A stretch of 64,000 bases of DNA from Methanospirillum stamsii (lineage in GTDB: Archaea > Halobacteriota > Methanomicrobia > Methanomicrobiales > Methanospirillaceae), in the NCBI RefSeq assembly GCF_046244385.1, contig NZ_CP176366.1:1860001-1924000 (forward strand). The letters are read 5' to 3'. Below, piece by piece: positions 8,074 through 16,502 of this stretch. The translations under genes and the position numbers were made by a program. The notes beneath the pieces are model-generated. The model saw only the letters and a program-made list of their open reading frames with translations. It made no database searches and had not been told where the DNA came from. How positions within the stretch are numbered: the stretch's first letter is position 1; each line of letters opens with the position of its first letter.

Positions 8074-11054
8074 GAATTATTCCTTTCACTTAAAATATAC
8101 CCTCTGATCGCATGAGCAGCATCCCATGGATCGGTCACTTCAATAAATCCCCATCTGCCAAATCCGCCATGATTATTTACCGCAGGAATCCAGAGTTCTC
8201 GGGCGGTTGAAACTTTTACATCCTTATCAAGTCGCTGTTGCCCGCTCACCTCAACGATAAGGGAGAGAAGATCATCTGGGCCATGACTGTCATCAATCCT
8301 CGCAATAAAATCAGGATTGTACTGGTGTTCCTGCCCGTTTATGGTATAAGGAATCGTAAAACCAAGACTCTGGTTCTTAACATAATGCACAACCTCATCC
8401 ATCTCCTCAAGAACCTGTGCCATCTTCTGTTCCCATGAGGTAGTATCCGCTGCCACATGAGAGATATGACATTTTTGTGGAGATGTAGGCCAGATTGGTT
8501 TTGAGGTGTCAAAATCAACATACCGGGTAGACCCAATCGAATCATATGACATCATTACCGGGAGAACACAAGGATTAGATGTGTTCCCTTTTACGATTGC
8601 ATGATAGATCTTCTCTGCTGCATTATCAGCCGGACCCACAAGGAGGAGCAGTTGAATAAACGTATTATCCTTACAGTACAGGCATTCTGAAAGCCACTGT
8701 TTGGTAATCGAAAGAACCTGAGGGAATAACCACGGTTGATCTTCTATTTTTTTATCCGGGAATTTTTGTTCATACACCCGCTTTGCCAGCTGGAACGCCA
8801 CCTCATTTGGCCGGTGTCGTTTCAAATCATCCAGGGTATGAATACTACTCTCACCAATAATCGGGGCATTTTCGGTTTGTGTCGGAATATCCGCGGTTGA
8901 AAGAGCAAACTGGGATGCTTTGGTAAAAGAGGCAGACAGTTGTTCAGACCCGATATCGTACCGGTATCCTGCCAGCCTTGGGAATGAAATCTCACACTCA
9001 ATACGCTCTTCAAGAGCACGGACACGGGTCGTCGGCGTTGGTGCTCGTGGGATCTTGGTGCTTCCACTGCAGGGAATAAAGGAAAAGGGAACTCCATATA
9101 CCTCAGCATATTCTGGCGGAAACAGACCATCATCACCGACTGAATAACTCTGCCTTCGAAGAGCTCTTCCCACAACCTGTTCACAGAGTAACTGGGTTCC
9201 AAATGCCCGGATACCGAGAATATGAGTCACCGTTTGAGCATCCCACCCCTCGGTAAGCATCGAAACACTCACGACACACCTGATATGTTCTCCGAGTTTT
9301 CCTGGTTTTCCTACTGTATTCATAACTTCACGAAGAATCTCGGTATCATCAATGGTGGAAACATCCCGGCCAGGGAACCGCTCCCGAAGTTCATTTCGAA
9401 ACTCTTCAATCTCCCGGGAGGCAGCCCGCTTAAACTCGGCACTCATAGCAGTTCCCGATTCAATCTGCTCACTATCAACAAGAATGGTATTCGGTCTGGA
9501 TAGCCATCTTCCATTCCCGTTATCATTCGCAAAGAGTGGAAGATTTCCTGCAGCAACAACTTTTTGCCCGTCAATATCCCGTTCCCACCCGGATATGTAA
9601 TCAAATACAAGTTTGGAGACGTTGGTATTATTACAGACCACTATAAAAACCGGAGGAGTTCTTCCATTTTCACGACCGATAGTATCCTGTTCCCAGAGTT
9701 TGAAGTACTGCTCATAATTACTATACAGACTATGAATCGCTCCTTCAAGCTCAGGAGGTAATTTCGGCTCTCCTGAAATCGCTTCAGTCTTTCTTCCTTT
9801 TTTGGGAAGATTATCCCGGATCCGATACCAGAGATCCCGGTATGTGGGCTCATTCCCTGACATTGAGTTGTCAGACACCGGAACTCTGGGAACTTTCACA
9901 ATCCCCGATTCAATTGCATCAATGAGAGAGAAATCAGATACCACCCAGGGAAAAAGTGACCCTTCCCGGTAACCAGACCCCTTTAAAAAGAAAGGAGTTG
10001 CTGAAACATCAAAAACATTCCGAACACCGATTTTTGCTGCTATCGCCTCTATACCTGAAAGCCAGGTTCTTGCTTCATCTTCCTGTTTCTTTGCGATTGC
10101 ATTCTCTTCCCCGGTTAATTTTTCAGATGGATCACGGGGCTTGGGTCGGTAACAATGATGAGCCTCATCATTCAGGATAATTATATTCTTTTTATTTCCA
10201 AAACTCCTGCAGACTCTTCTGACCATCTGATCGGGTGTCTCGGTAAATATTCCATTTTCCCCTTTTGAAAGAATTGTTTTGGTAAGTTTACTTACAGAAA
10301 CCGTTTCACGAAGCTGAAATGTATGAAAATTAGTTATATGGATTCTTGCCTGACCAAGTCGCTCGAGCATATCCGGAGGAACGAGATCACGTTGACGGTA
10401 ATAATTATCAACATCATTCGGGTATAAGACCCGAAGCCGGTCCCGAATGGTAATGCCTGGGGTGACGATAAGAAATGTATCAGAAAACCGGCTATCTCGT
10501 GGATTCTGAATCTTATTCAGGGTTTGCCAGGTAAGGATCATCGCCATGACAACGGTTTTACCAGTGCCGGTTGCCATTTTAAATGCGATACGCCATAGTC
10601 CTGGATTGACCTCATTATTCGCGGATTTAAGTTGTTCCAAAATCCAGGAATCTCCCTGCTTTTCTGCTACCTCAGTAAGATATATTGCCGTTTCTAGTGC
10701 TTCTATCTGACAAAAAAATAAGGGTTTTTCACGTTCTGAAGAAGTCCAATAGCGAAGAAGTTTTCGGGTAACTTCAGTAGTCCCCGGCCAATTGTTATCC
10801 CGCCAGATTTTTACCCGGTCGCGTATCTGATTAATAAAGGTGTTCTCTTCAATTCTGTCACCCACCCACTCACTTTCAGTAATGGTAAGTTGTTTCGTTT
10901 TTTGTTTCGGTTGTGGAATTGGGATAAAATAGGAACTAACCCGCCTTCCTGATATTATTTCATTAGTAATTCCTTCATCGGAAAAGCGAAAATGTTTGTC
11001 AGGTTCAGTATATGGAGAATTTATCACTGGATTTTCAATAACAGTTTGTGGCAT
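8070..11054 (-). CDS. Type III-like restriction endonuclease subunit (Res), DEAD/DEAH helicase
   Basis: A 994-residue superfamily-2 helicase/nuclease. Walker A is ATGTGKT (161-167), Walker B is DEAH (296-299), motif III is SATPFF, and motif VI is QVVGRALRR, following SMLTEGWDAQTV. The C-terminus carries a PDDEXK-like core: NPDFIAR and LIVEVSG, in which the usual E-x-K lysine is replaced (E-V-S). I recall that replacement as common in the res family that pairs with large Mod proteins, but this was not checked. It heads the five-gene operon and so is expressed before the antitoxins and Mod. The product would translocate along or loop unmodified DNA using ATP and cut it. A start at 11054 is used; no strong Shine-Dalgarno sequence is visible upstream. 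Confidence 0.9.
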   Translation of the reverse strand: MPQTVIENPVINSPYTEPDKHFRFSDEGITNEIISGRRVSSYFIPIPQPKQKTKQLTITESEWVGDRIEENTFINQIRDRVKIWRDNNWPGTTEVTRKLLRYWTSSEREKPLFFCQIEALETAIYLTEVAEKQGDSWILEQLKSANNEVNPGLWRIAFKMATGTGKTVVMAMILTWQTLNKIQNPRDSRFSDTFLIVTPGITIRDRLRVLYPNDVDNYYRQRDLVPPDMLERLGQARIHITNFHTFQLRETVSVSKLTKTILSKGENGIFTETPDQMVRRVCRSFGNKKNIIILNDEAHHCYRPKPRDPSEKLTGEENAIAKKQEDEARTWLSGIEAIAAKIGVRNVFDVSATPFFLKGSGYREGSLFPWVVSDFSLIDAIESGIVKVPRVPVSDNSMSGNEPTYRDLWYRIRDNLPKKGRKTEAISGEPKLPPELEGAIHSLYSNYEQYFKLWEQDTIGRENGRTPPVFIVVCNNTNVSKLVFDYISGWERDIDGQKVVAAGNLPLFANDNGNGRWLSRPNTILVDSEQIESGTAMSAEFKRAASREIEEFRNELRERFPGRDVSTIDDTEILREVMNTVGKPGKLGEHIRCVVSVSMLTEGWDAQTVTHILGIRAFGTQLLCEQVVGRALRRQSYSVGDDGLFPPEYAEVYGVPFSFIPCSGSTKIPRAPTPTTRVRALEERIECEISFPRLAGYRYDIGSEQLSASFTKASQFALSTADIPTQTENAPIIGESSIHTLDDLKRHRPNEVAFQLAKRVYEQKFPDKKIEDQPWLFPQVLSITKQWLSECLYCKDNTFIQLLLLVGPADNAAEKIYHAIVKGNTSNPCVLPVMMSYDSIGSTRYVDFDTSKPIWPTSPQKCHISHVAADTTSWEQKMAQVLEEMDEVVHYVKNQSLGFTIPYTINGQEHQYNPDFIARIDDSHGPDDLLSLIVEVSGQQRLDKDVKVSTARELWIPAVNNHGGFGRWGFIEVTDPWDAAHAIRGYILSERNNS

Positions 11055-11147
11055 TTGATCGCGATGTTATTATAATGAATCAAAACTTTTTACTTACAAC
11101 CATTTAAGTGTAGACATTTGGCCTTTTGAAAACTGGATTAATAATAT

Positions 11148-11529
11148 GTGGGCATGACAATCCTCGATACAAATATTCTCCTGAACTTACTTTTAGGAAG
11201 AAAACACGCTGTTGTTGTAATAAAATTTATCCGGACTTTTGGGAATATCTGCTTAATTAGTGATTATTCCTTTCCTTCAATCGGATTGCACTTCTTTAAT
11301 AAAGATAAAAAGGAACTCTACCTTCGATTTGCGAATGAGGTTTTCAAATCGGAAGGAAAAAATAACCTCATTTATTCCGGAATATCCCCCGGAATCGATA
11401 TACGGATCAAATAGATATGACCTCGATTTTGATGATGGATATAAATATGCTATTTCTAACATCCAAAAAATCACTCTTATCTCATATGATAATGGTTTCA
11501 ATAGAACCCGGAAGAACAAGACCCCTTGA
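11148..11529 (+). pseudogene. Frameshifted PIN-domain (VapC-like) RNase toxin
   Basis: The first frame (GTG 11148 or ATG 11154) begins TILDTNILLNLLLG, the first acidic strand of a PIN domain. The last part is in another frame, ending 11529, and reads LDFDDGYKYAIS then ITLISYDNGFNRT, the C-terminal acidic part of PIN nucleases. The frame changes once, at about 11340-11400. Family length would be about 125 residues, which the two halves together match. No antitoxin gene is adjacent. Either the gene is inactivated or there is a sequencing error in this stretch. Confidence 0.65.
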
Positions 11530-12273
11530 AAACTCATCACCAATCACCTCAAGGCCCTGCCGCACTATCTAAAGTATTCTACAGACATCTAAAATACTCT
11601 AAAACAACATCCCTCTCTCCCCGGAACCCTTCCTGAACGAAATTTTTCTGCGTTCCTTCCTGACCACAACCGGATTTATTTTCTCTTTATATTCTCCCAT
11701 TGCGGCAACCCCCGGACTCTGCTTCTCTCACTCTCTCATGCCATCACCCGGAGTCAGCAGGAGTGATCCGAAATGACCATGCCGCAGAGAAAAATCCCGT
11801 TCATTTAACCGATATTTTCACTCCGGAAACCTGAGCATATAAGGAGATCCTGTTTTTGTTTACAGCCTTATATATTATTGAAAACAAAATTCAGGCGCTA
11901 TTTGCGCGTAAATTCAGGTGAGTATTTTTCCGCGATCAACGCCTCTCCAACTCCGGAACGTCTCTAACCGGTTAATACATTTCGGTCATCAGGACGCCTG
12001 GAAATGGTGTGAATTATCTACCCCTCTACAGACATTTCAGGGCACGGCCATAACCGACCGTAGAGGTGATACAATCACAGAAAAAACGCAGAAATGTACC
12101 GAAAACAAAAACTTTGGAAAGAACAGAGAAAACCCCCGCCTGATCAGTAACTTTGACGGGCTGCCGACTTCAGCAGGGGATTACCGGATATATCATGTTA
12201 TAAGTTCATTATCTTTCTCTTTATTCTCCTGCCTTTTCACGACACCTGCATCATCTGCCGGAGGTATCCGGTT
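11530..12273. other. 740-base stretch without a convincing gene; repeats and promoter-like elements
   Basis: Between the broken PIN gene and the PrimPol cassette no frame has recognisable coding character. Visible structure: two copies of a 14-base near-repeat ATCTAAA(G/A)TA(T/C)TCT at 11567-11580 and 11587-11600; the repeat-rich block at 11837-11918; a CCTCTAC/GTAGAGG inverted pair near 12023-12066; and an AT-rich TATA-like stretch near 12190 that may drive the cassette. A GTG-started frame at 11918-12277 overlaps the next ATG by 4 bases but looks random. Confidence 0.45.
11837..11918. promoter_or_regulatory. Repeat-rich promoter or origin candidate upstream of the PrimPol cassette
   Basis: ATATAAGG (11837-11844) and CCTTATAT (11866-11873) form an 8-bp perfect inverted repeat, and the second arm runs into an AT-rich TATA-like stretch. 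Two copies of AAATTCAGG follow at 11887-11895 and 11910-11918, 23 bases apart, flanking a small GCGC-TATTT-GCGC palindrome. Such a cluster is compatible with an autoregulated promoter or with a replication origin next to an element's primase-helicase operon. Confidence 0.35.
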
Positions 12274-12606
12274 ATGAACACCATTGGAAAAGCAGGCCGT
12301 ACGGCGGTATATACTGCCATATCCATCCTCAAATCATCCGGATACATCGCTGAAAAAGTAACCGGATCGTCCCGGAAGTTTGACATCATCGCATGGAACC
12401 GGGACAAACTCATCGGATTTGTCATCAGGAGATCCCGGACAAAAGGAATAGCCGGATACTCATCACTCATCGCAGAACTTGCCGGACTCGTTCAGAAACA
12501 ACTCTTTCCAGGTGAGATACAGGTCTGGCTCTTTCAGTCATATGAATGGAAACGGTACCAGGTTCTCCCTGGTGGAGCAATTGAGATCTCTGGGAGATTG
12601 GTATGA
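12274..12606 (+). CDS. Hjc-like PD-(D/E)XK-fold protein, catalytically degenerate
   Basis: A 110-residue protein resembling archaeal Holliday-junction-resolvase-type nuclease folds: an N-terminal helix, then FDIIAW with D37, then the strand IGFVIRRSR. In active enzymes that strand carries E-x-K; here it is V50-I-R, so catalysis may be lost and the protein may only bind DNA. The ATG at 12274 follows GGAGGT at 12259-12264 with an 8-base spacer, a strong ribosome-binding site. It is the first of four genes joined by 4-base or 1-base overlaps, ending in the PrimPol gene and a small unknown. The fold assignment is an inference from the strand pattern and the conserved aspartate. Confidence 0.5.
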   Translation: MNTIGKAGRTAVYTAISILKSSGYIAEKVTGSSRKFDIIAWNRDKLIGFVIRRSRTKGIAGYSSLIAELAGLVQKQLFPGEIQVWLFQSYEWKRYQVLPGGAIEISGRLV

Positions 12607-12917
12607 ATCCTGACATTACAGCCGAAGTCATCGATGCCTCCCATCATGCCTCCGGAAATAACAGTTCCCTTGTTTCACGAAAAAGCATCGAATACCAGAT
12701 CCTGGATAACCCTGGCATGTATCCGCTCCTTACCCTTGAAACCCAGACAAACCGAAGGAACATCATCAGCAGGATAATGAACGCCCGGCATCCTTGCTGG
12801 ACTGATTCTCCGGAGAAAACGTCATCATCGTTGGTATGGAAAATCAGAGAGATTAGAGAGACCAGGGAAACCAGGAGTACAAAGAAGACAAAGAAAAACA
12901 GGGAGGAGTCGAAATGA
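12603..12917 (+). CDS. Small charged hypothetical protein in PrimPol cassette
   Basis: A 104-residue protein that I do not recognise. The N-terminal 80 residues contain one cysteine and no obvious motif. The last 25 residues are almost entirely charged (IREIRETRETRSTKKTKKNR) and are encoded by a purine-only-like stretch that also supplies the GGGAGGAG ribosome-binding site of the next gene. Start and stop overlap both neighbours by 4 bases (ATGA), the main reason to accept it as real. A basic tail of this kind suggests nucleic-acid contact, which is inference only. Confidence 0.5.
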   Translation: MNPDITAEVIDASHHASGNNSSLVSRKSIEYQILDNPGMYPLLTLETQTNRRNIISRIMNARHPCWTDSPEKTSSSLVWKIREIRETRETRSTKKTKKNREESK

Positions 12918-15900
12918 ACGATAATAACATCCTTTCGGTTCTTTCTCTCCTTTTTCCACGGGAAAATGTCGTAGAGCTTCGTGCTCTCCGGAAATCCGGA
13001 GGAATTGCATCAGGGTACTTCACCGACCATGAAAAACTTGCCCGGGATGCAGAGGTACTGGACTCTACAAGTGACATAACCGGCATCTATGTCACCTTAA
13101 ACGAAGTAAACCCTGCACTCGTATCCCGGAGAGCAAACCGGACCGATATGAGACTTTCAAAAGATGACCGGACGACCGGAGACGAAGATATCATCCGCCG
13201 GCACTGGTTCCCGGTTGACATCGATCCAAAGCGTCCGTCCGGGATATCCTCATCAGACGAAGAACACAATGAAGCATTGGAAAAGGCTGAAAAGATCCGG
13301 AAATTTCTCTCTGAACTCGGATGGCCTGACCCTGTCAGTGCCGACTCCGGAAATGGTGCACACCTCCTCTATCTAATCGACCTTCCAAATGATGCAAAAG
13401 CCACGAAACTTATCCGGAGTTGTCTGAACGTTCTCTCTGCATTCTTTTCAGACAACCATTCCGAGATTGACACGGCTGTTTCAAATGCTTCACGAATCTG
13501 GAAACTTTATGGGACGCAGTCAAGAAAAGGGGACTCAACACCAGAGCGGCCACACCGGAGATCCCGGGTGCTTTCATCCCCGGAATCGGTAAAGACAGTC
13601 TCCGGAGACCTTCTCCTCCGTCTTGCTGCTCTCATCCCGGATGAAAACGAAAATAACCCGGGAAACCAGAAAATCCGGCCTGATAGTTCGCAGGACTCCC
13701 GCTCCATCGATCTTGGTTCATGGCTCGCTGAAAATAACATCTCCTGCACTGAAAAGCCCTATGCCGGAGGAAGACTCTTTCTCTTTGACGAATGCCCGTT
13801 CTCTTCCGCTCACAAGGATGGAGCCTATGCAATCCAGTTCCAAAACGGTGGAATATTCGCCGGATGCCATCACAACAGTTGTGGTGGTGGAACCCAGCGA
13901 TGGAGTGAACTTCGGGCACGATTAGAAGGCAAAACCCCCCGGACTGAACGGGATTATGATAACCGCCTCAAACAACTAGCACGAGACCGGGCAGAGGCAA
14001 AAGCCGCCTATTATGGCAATCGTCCAATGCCTTTGGAAGAAAAAAATAATTCTGAAAATACGGTGGGTTCTCTAAAACCGGAACATGATGCATATGTAAA
14101 TCCTGATATCATCGAAGAAGCATTCCGGGTGCTTCGGGATAGAAATCCCATCGAATATCTTCTTGAGTCATTTGCTGCTGACCATGAAGGTGACGAAGTT
14201 GTTGCCCGGTGTCTTATCATGTCGCTTGCATCCCGGTCGGTGATAAACTCAAATGGTCTTCATGTCCTTGTCACCGGAGAATCAGGGAAAGGAAAGACTC
14301 ATGCCTTTGACAACATGCTTTTGCATATCCCGCCTGAATACCGGCTGGACGGACGGATGAGTGATAAGGCTCTCTTTTACGCTGACGATCTCAAAGCCGG
14401 TTCTGCAATCTGCCTTGATGATGTCACCCTCTCTGACCAGATGCAGGAAGTTTTGAAAGGGGTAACATCTGCGTTTCAGAAAGGATTCGTATATCGGACG
14501 GTGGACAAGGACCGGAAAGGGCAGAAACGGTTCATCCCGGAGCGGTGTCTGTGGTGGGTAGCCAAGATGGAGGGAACCGGTGACGATCAGGTCTGGAATC
14601 GCATGCTTACCTGCTGGATTGATGAAAGCCCTGAGCAGGATGAAAAAGTTCTGGAGAGAGAACTTGAGATGGCACAGGCTCTCCCCACCGAACTCGAGAT
14701 AACACGAAGGGAAGTCCTGGTATGCCAGCAGATCTGGGAACATATGACTCCGGTGCATGTGGTCATTCCGTATGCAAAACAGATCAGGTTCTCTTCATCG
14801 GCAAACCGAAGAAATCCGGGGATGCTCCTTGACCTTATCAAATCCATTGCTGCTCTTTTTCAGTTCCAGAGAGAAAAAACGGTCATTTCCGGAAGAGACG
14901 TGGTCTTTGCATCAATTGATGATTTTCATTACGCCAGCCAGATATACCTGGCTCTGAACAGTGATTCAGGCGGACAGATGACCAAACTGACAAGAAATGA
15001 GTCTGGTCTTGTCGATGCAATCCGGGATAGCGGGAAAGATGAGTTGTCCATCGAAGAGATGCAGCAATTAACCGGAAGGTCCTATTCCAGCATTCAGAAG
15101 ATGCTGCACGGGTATGCAAGTCATGGTAATCAGTACTCCGGACTCCTGGAGAAATGCCCTGCACTGTCATTTCTGGAACGAACCAGAACATATGACGGTG
15201 GGATTACCAGCAGGAGAGTGAGAGTGTATGCATGGAATCCTGAAATCTATGCATTATGGTCATCCGGTGGAGGGTGCTGGCTTTTGGGTCAGGATGATGG
15301 CTCTGACAAGAAAGACGGGGATGGTACCGATGGTACCGGTACCGATGGGACCAATGATGATACCCGGCGGAACGGCGGAACAAGGCGGCATGAAGCGGAA
15401 GATTTCCGCCGGGAAAATCTCACTGAAACAGTCGTTGATTCTCTAAATACTAATAATAGTACAAATAATTTCTTAGATAGTACATCAAGGCGGAAAGATT
15501 TGGGTTCACAAGAGGAACCTCCGGCATCATCTTCCTGTATTACTGATCCCGCCATTTCCGCCGACACCCTTCTGCCCGTTCAATCAGGCTGCGATTCGGC
15601 GCTGGTTTTAAAAACAAACACTGAAAACCCCAGTCGGAAAAATCCGCCGGGTTCCGCCATGAGTGGTAATGTTCCGCCTGGTGACATAGACCCTTCCCAA
15701 TTTCATCAGTTCCGGGGGCTATGGACCGGCCCCTGTGCTGTCTGTGGTAGTAAGATAGTGCAGTATACTGAGCGGGTTACGAAAAAGATGAAACAAGAAG
15801 GCCGGGATCCAAGAAAGATCTGTCAGAAATGCTACAGCACTGCGGTGGCAAAAAAGAGCAGGATCTTCTCTACCCTTCCTGGTCTTCTCAATATTTCCAG

Positions 15901-16063
15901 CATGGCAAAGGCCGAGAAGGATTATGGGCGGTGCAGTGTCTGTGGTCTTGGAGAAGTTACCTGGTACGACCATGAAACAAAGACTGGTATCTGTGATGTC
16001 TGTTATGCCCGTGAATCTAAGGAAAGAGATGAAGGAATGAGGATAGAGCAGGAGAAGATCTGA
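12914..16063 (+). CDS. PrimPol-type primase / zinc-binding / P-loop ATPase replication protein
   Basis: A 1049-residue multidomain protein. Residues 1-230 match an archaeo-eukaryotic primase/PrimPol core: acidic FPVDIDP (D102, D104), SGNGAHLLY (145-153, the s-x-H motif), and IDTAVSNASRIWKLYGT (D186, R194, K197). Residues 290-325 form a CHC2-like zinc site (C294, H300, C318, C323). A P-loop ATPase follows, with GESGKGKT (455-462) and Walker B ICLDD (499-503), and then a winged-helix segment (711-731). Residues 790-935 are low-complexity linker with repeated DGTDGT. Two zinc ribbons end the protein (C941/C944 with C970/C973; C1007/C1010 with C1027/C1030). Primase plus helicase-like ATPase is typical of replicons of archaeal plasmids and integrated elements. 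The ATG overlaps the preceding stop. No integrase or partition gene is nearby. Confidence 0.8.
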   Translation: MNDNNILSVLSLLFPRENVVELRALRKSGGIASGYFTDHEKLARDAEVLDSTSDITGIYVTLNEVNPALVSRRANRTDMRLSKDDRTTGDEDIIRRHWFPVDIDPKRPSGISSSDEEHNEALEKAEKIRKFLSELGWPDPVSADSGNGAHLLYLIDLPNDAKATKLIRSCLNVLSAFFSDNHSEIDTAVSNASRIWKLYGTQSRKGDSTPERPHRRSRVLSSPESVKTVSGDLLLRLAALIPDENENNPGNQKIRPDSSQDSRSIDLGSWLAENNISCTEKPYAGGRLFLFDECPFSSAHKDGAYAIQFQNGGIFAGCHHNSCGGGTQRWSELRARLEGKTPRTERDYDNRLKQLARDRAEAKAAYYGNRPMPLEEKNNSENTVGSLKPEHDAYVNPDIIEEAFRVLRDRNPIEYLLESFAADHEGDEVVARCLIMSLASRSVINSNGLHVLVTGESGKGKTHAFDNMLLHIPPEYRLDGRMSDKALFYADDLKAGSAICLDDVTLSDQMQEVLKGVTSAFQKGFVYRTVDKDRKGQKRFIPERCLWWVAKMEGTGDDQVWNRMLTCWIDESPEQDEKVLERELEMAQALPTELEITRREVLVCQQIWEHMTPVHVVIPYAKQIRFSSSANRRNPGMLLDLIKSIAALFQFQREKTVISGRDVVFASIDDFHYASQIYLALNSDSGGQMTKLTRNESGLVDAIRDSGKDELSIEEMQQLTGRSYSSIQKMLHGYASHGNQYSGLLEKCPALSFLERTRTYDGGITSRRVRVYAWNPEIYALWSSGGGCWLLGQDDGSDKKDGDGTDGTGTDGTNDDTRRNGGTRRHEAEDFRRENLTETVVDSLNTNNSTNNFLDSTSRRKDLGSQEEPPASSSCITDPAISADTLLPVQSGCDSALVLKTNTENPSRKNPPGSAMSGNVPPGDIDPSQFHQFRGLWTGPCAVCGSKIVQYTERVTKKMKQEGRDPRKICQKCYSTAVAKKSRIFSTLPGLLNISSMAKAEKDYGRCSVCGLGEVTWYDHETKTGICDVCYARESKERDEGMRIEQEKI

Positions 16064-16398
16064 TGCCCTTTCTCATTACATCACAGCGGGATGCTTCATC
16101 GGTCAGGTATGAAAAGATAGGCAGGCTCCGGCCAATAGATGACGGAATGGTAGAGGCGGTTCGGGACGGGCATGGAGTCATCAGGTGTGTCCGGACCAGG
16201 GATGTTCTTTTGGCATTGAACGGAGTGGAGGTAGAAGGCTTCCGGTTAAGTGAGTCAGGAAACCGGATGATAATTTCAGGCACAGACGAAAGAGAGTATG
16301 TTGTGCTGGTAACACAGGTCAGGGGCATGATCCGGGACTGGCCAAAGAAGAAAGCAGCGTTATTTATCCGGGAATCGATAAGTCCGGAAGAAGAGTGA
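16063..16398 (+). CDS. Small hypothetical protein, last gene of PrimPol cassette
   Basis: A 111-residue protein without a recognised family. Its predicted character is alternating short beta strands in residues 1-90 (FLITS, RCVRTRDVLLALNG, EYVVLVTQV) and a charged C-terminal helix (RDWPKKKAALFIRESI). Its ATG shares one base with the primase stop codon, so it is probably translated by coupling. A T8 tract 34 bases downstream probably ends the transcript. Its conserved position after the primase would be the most useful clue to function, but that cannot be tested here. Confidence 0.55.
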   Translation: MPFLITSQRDASSVRYEKIGRLRPIDDGMVEAVRDGHGVIRCVRTRDVLLALNGVEVEGFRLSESGNRMIISGTDEREYVVLVTQVRGMIRDWPKKKAALFIRESISPEEE

Positions 16399-16409
16399 TG
16401 GTTTCATCA

Positions 16410-16439
16410 TGCTGAACTCTCATTCTCCGGATTTTTTTT
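16410..16439 (+). terminator. T-tract terminator after the PrimPol cassette
   Basis: Just after the stop of the last cassette gene a weak hairpin (GATG-GTTT-CATC) is followed by eight consecutive T at 16432-16439. Archaeal termination commonly needs only such a T-rich run. The next gene begins at 16503 and has its own AT-rich upstream sequence. Confidence 0.45.
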
Positions 16440-16502
16440 GGTATTATCAAAAATGCTAAATAGTAATATCGGTACTGGTTAAACTTGAGAGAAGAGCCGT
16501 AA

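Noticed and set aside
11567..11600. Two 14-base near-repeats considered as iterons or a CRISPR fragment
   Set aside because: Only two copies, 20 bases apart, with two mismatches and no spacer-like unit; too little to call.
11918..12277. Plus-strand frame of 119 codons whose stop overlaps the next ATG by 4 bases
   Set aside because: The sequence has no domain or coding character, the GTG start has no ribosome-binding site, and it crosses repeats and TATA-like elements; the overlap alone is weak evidence.
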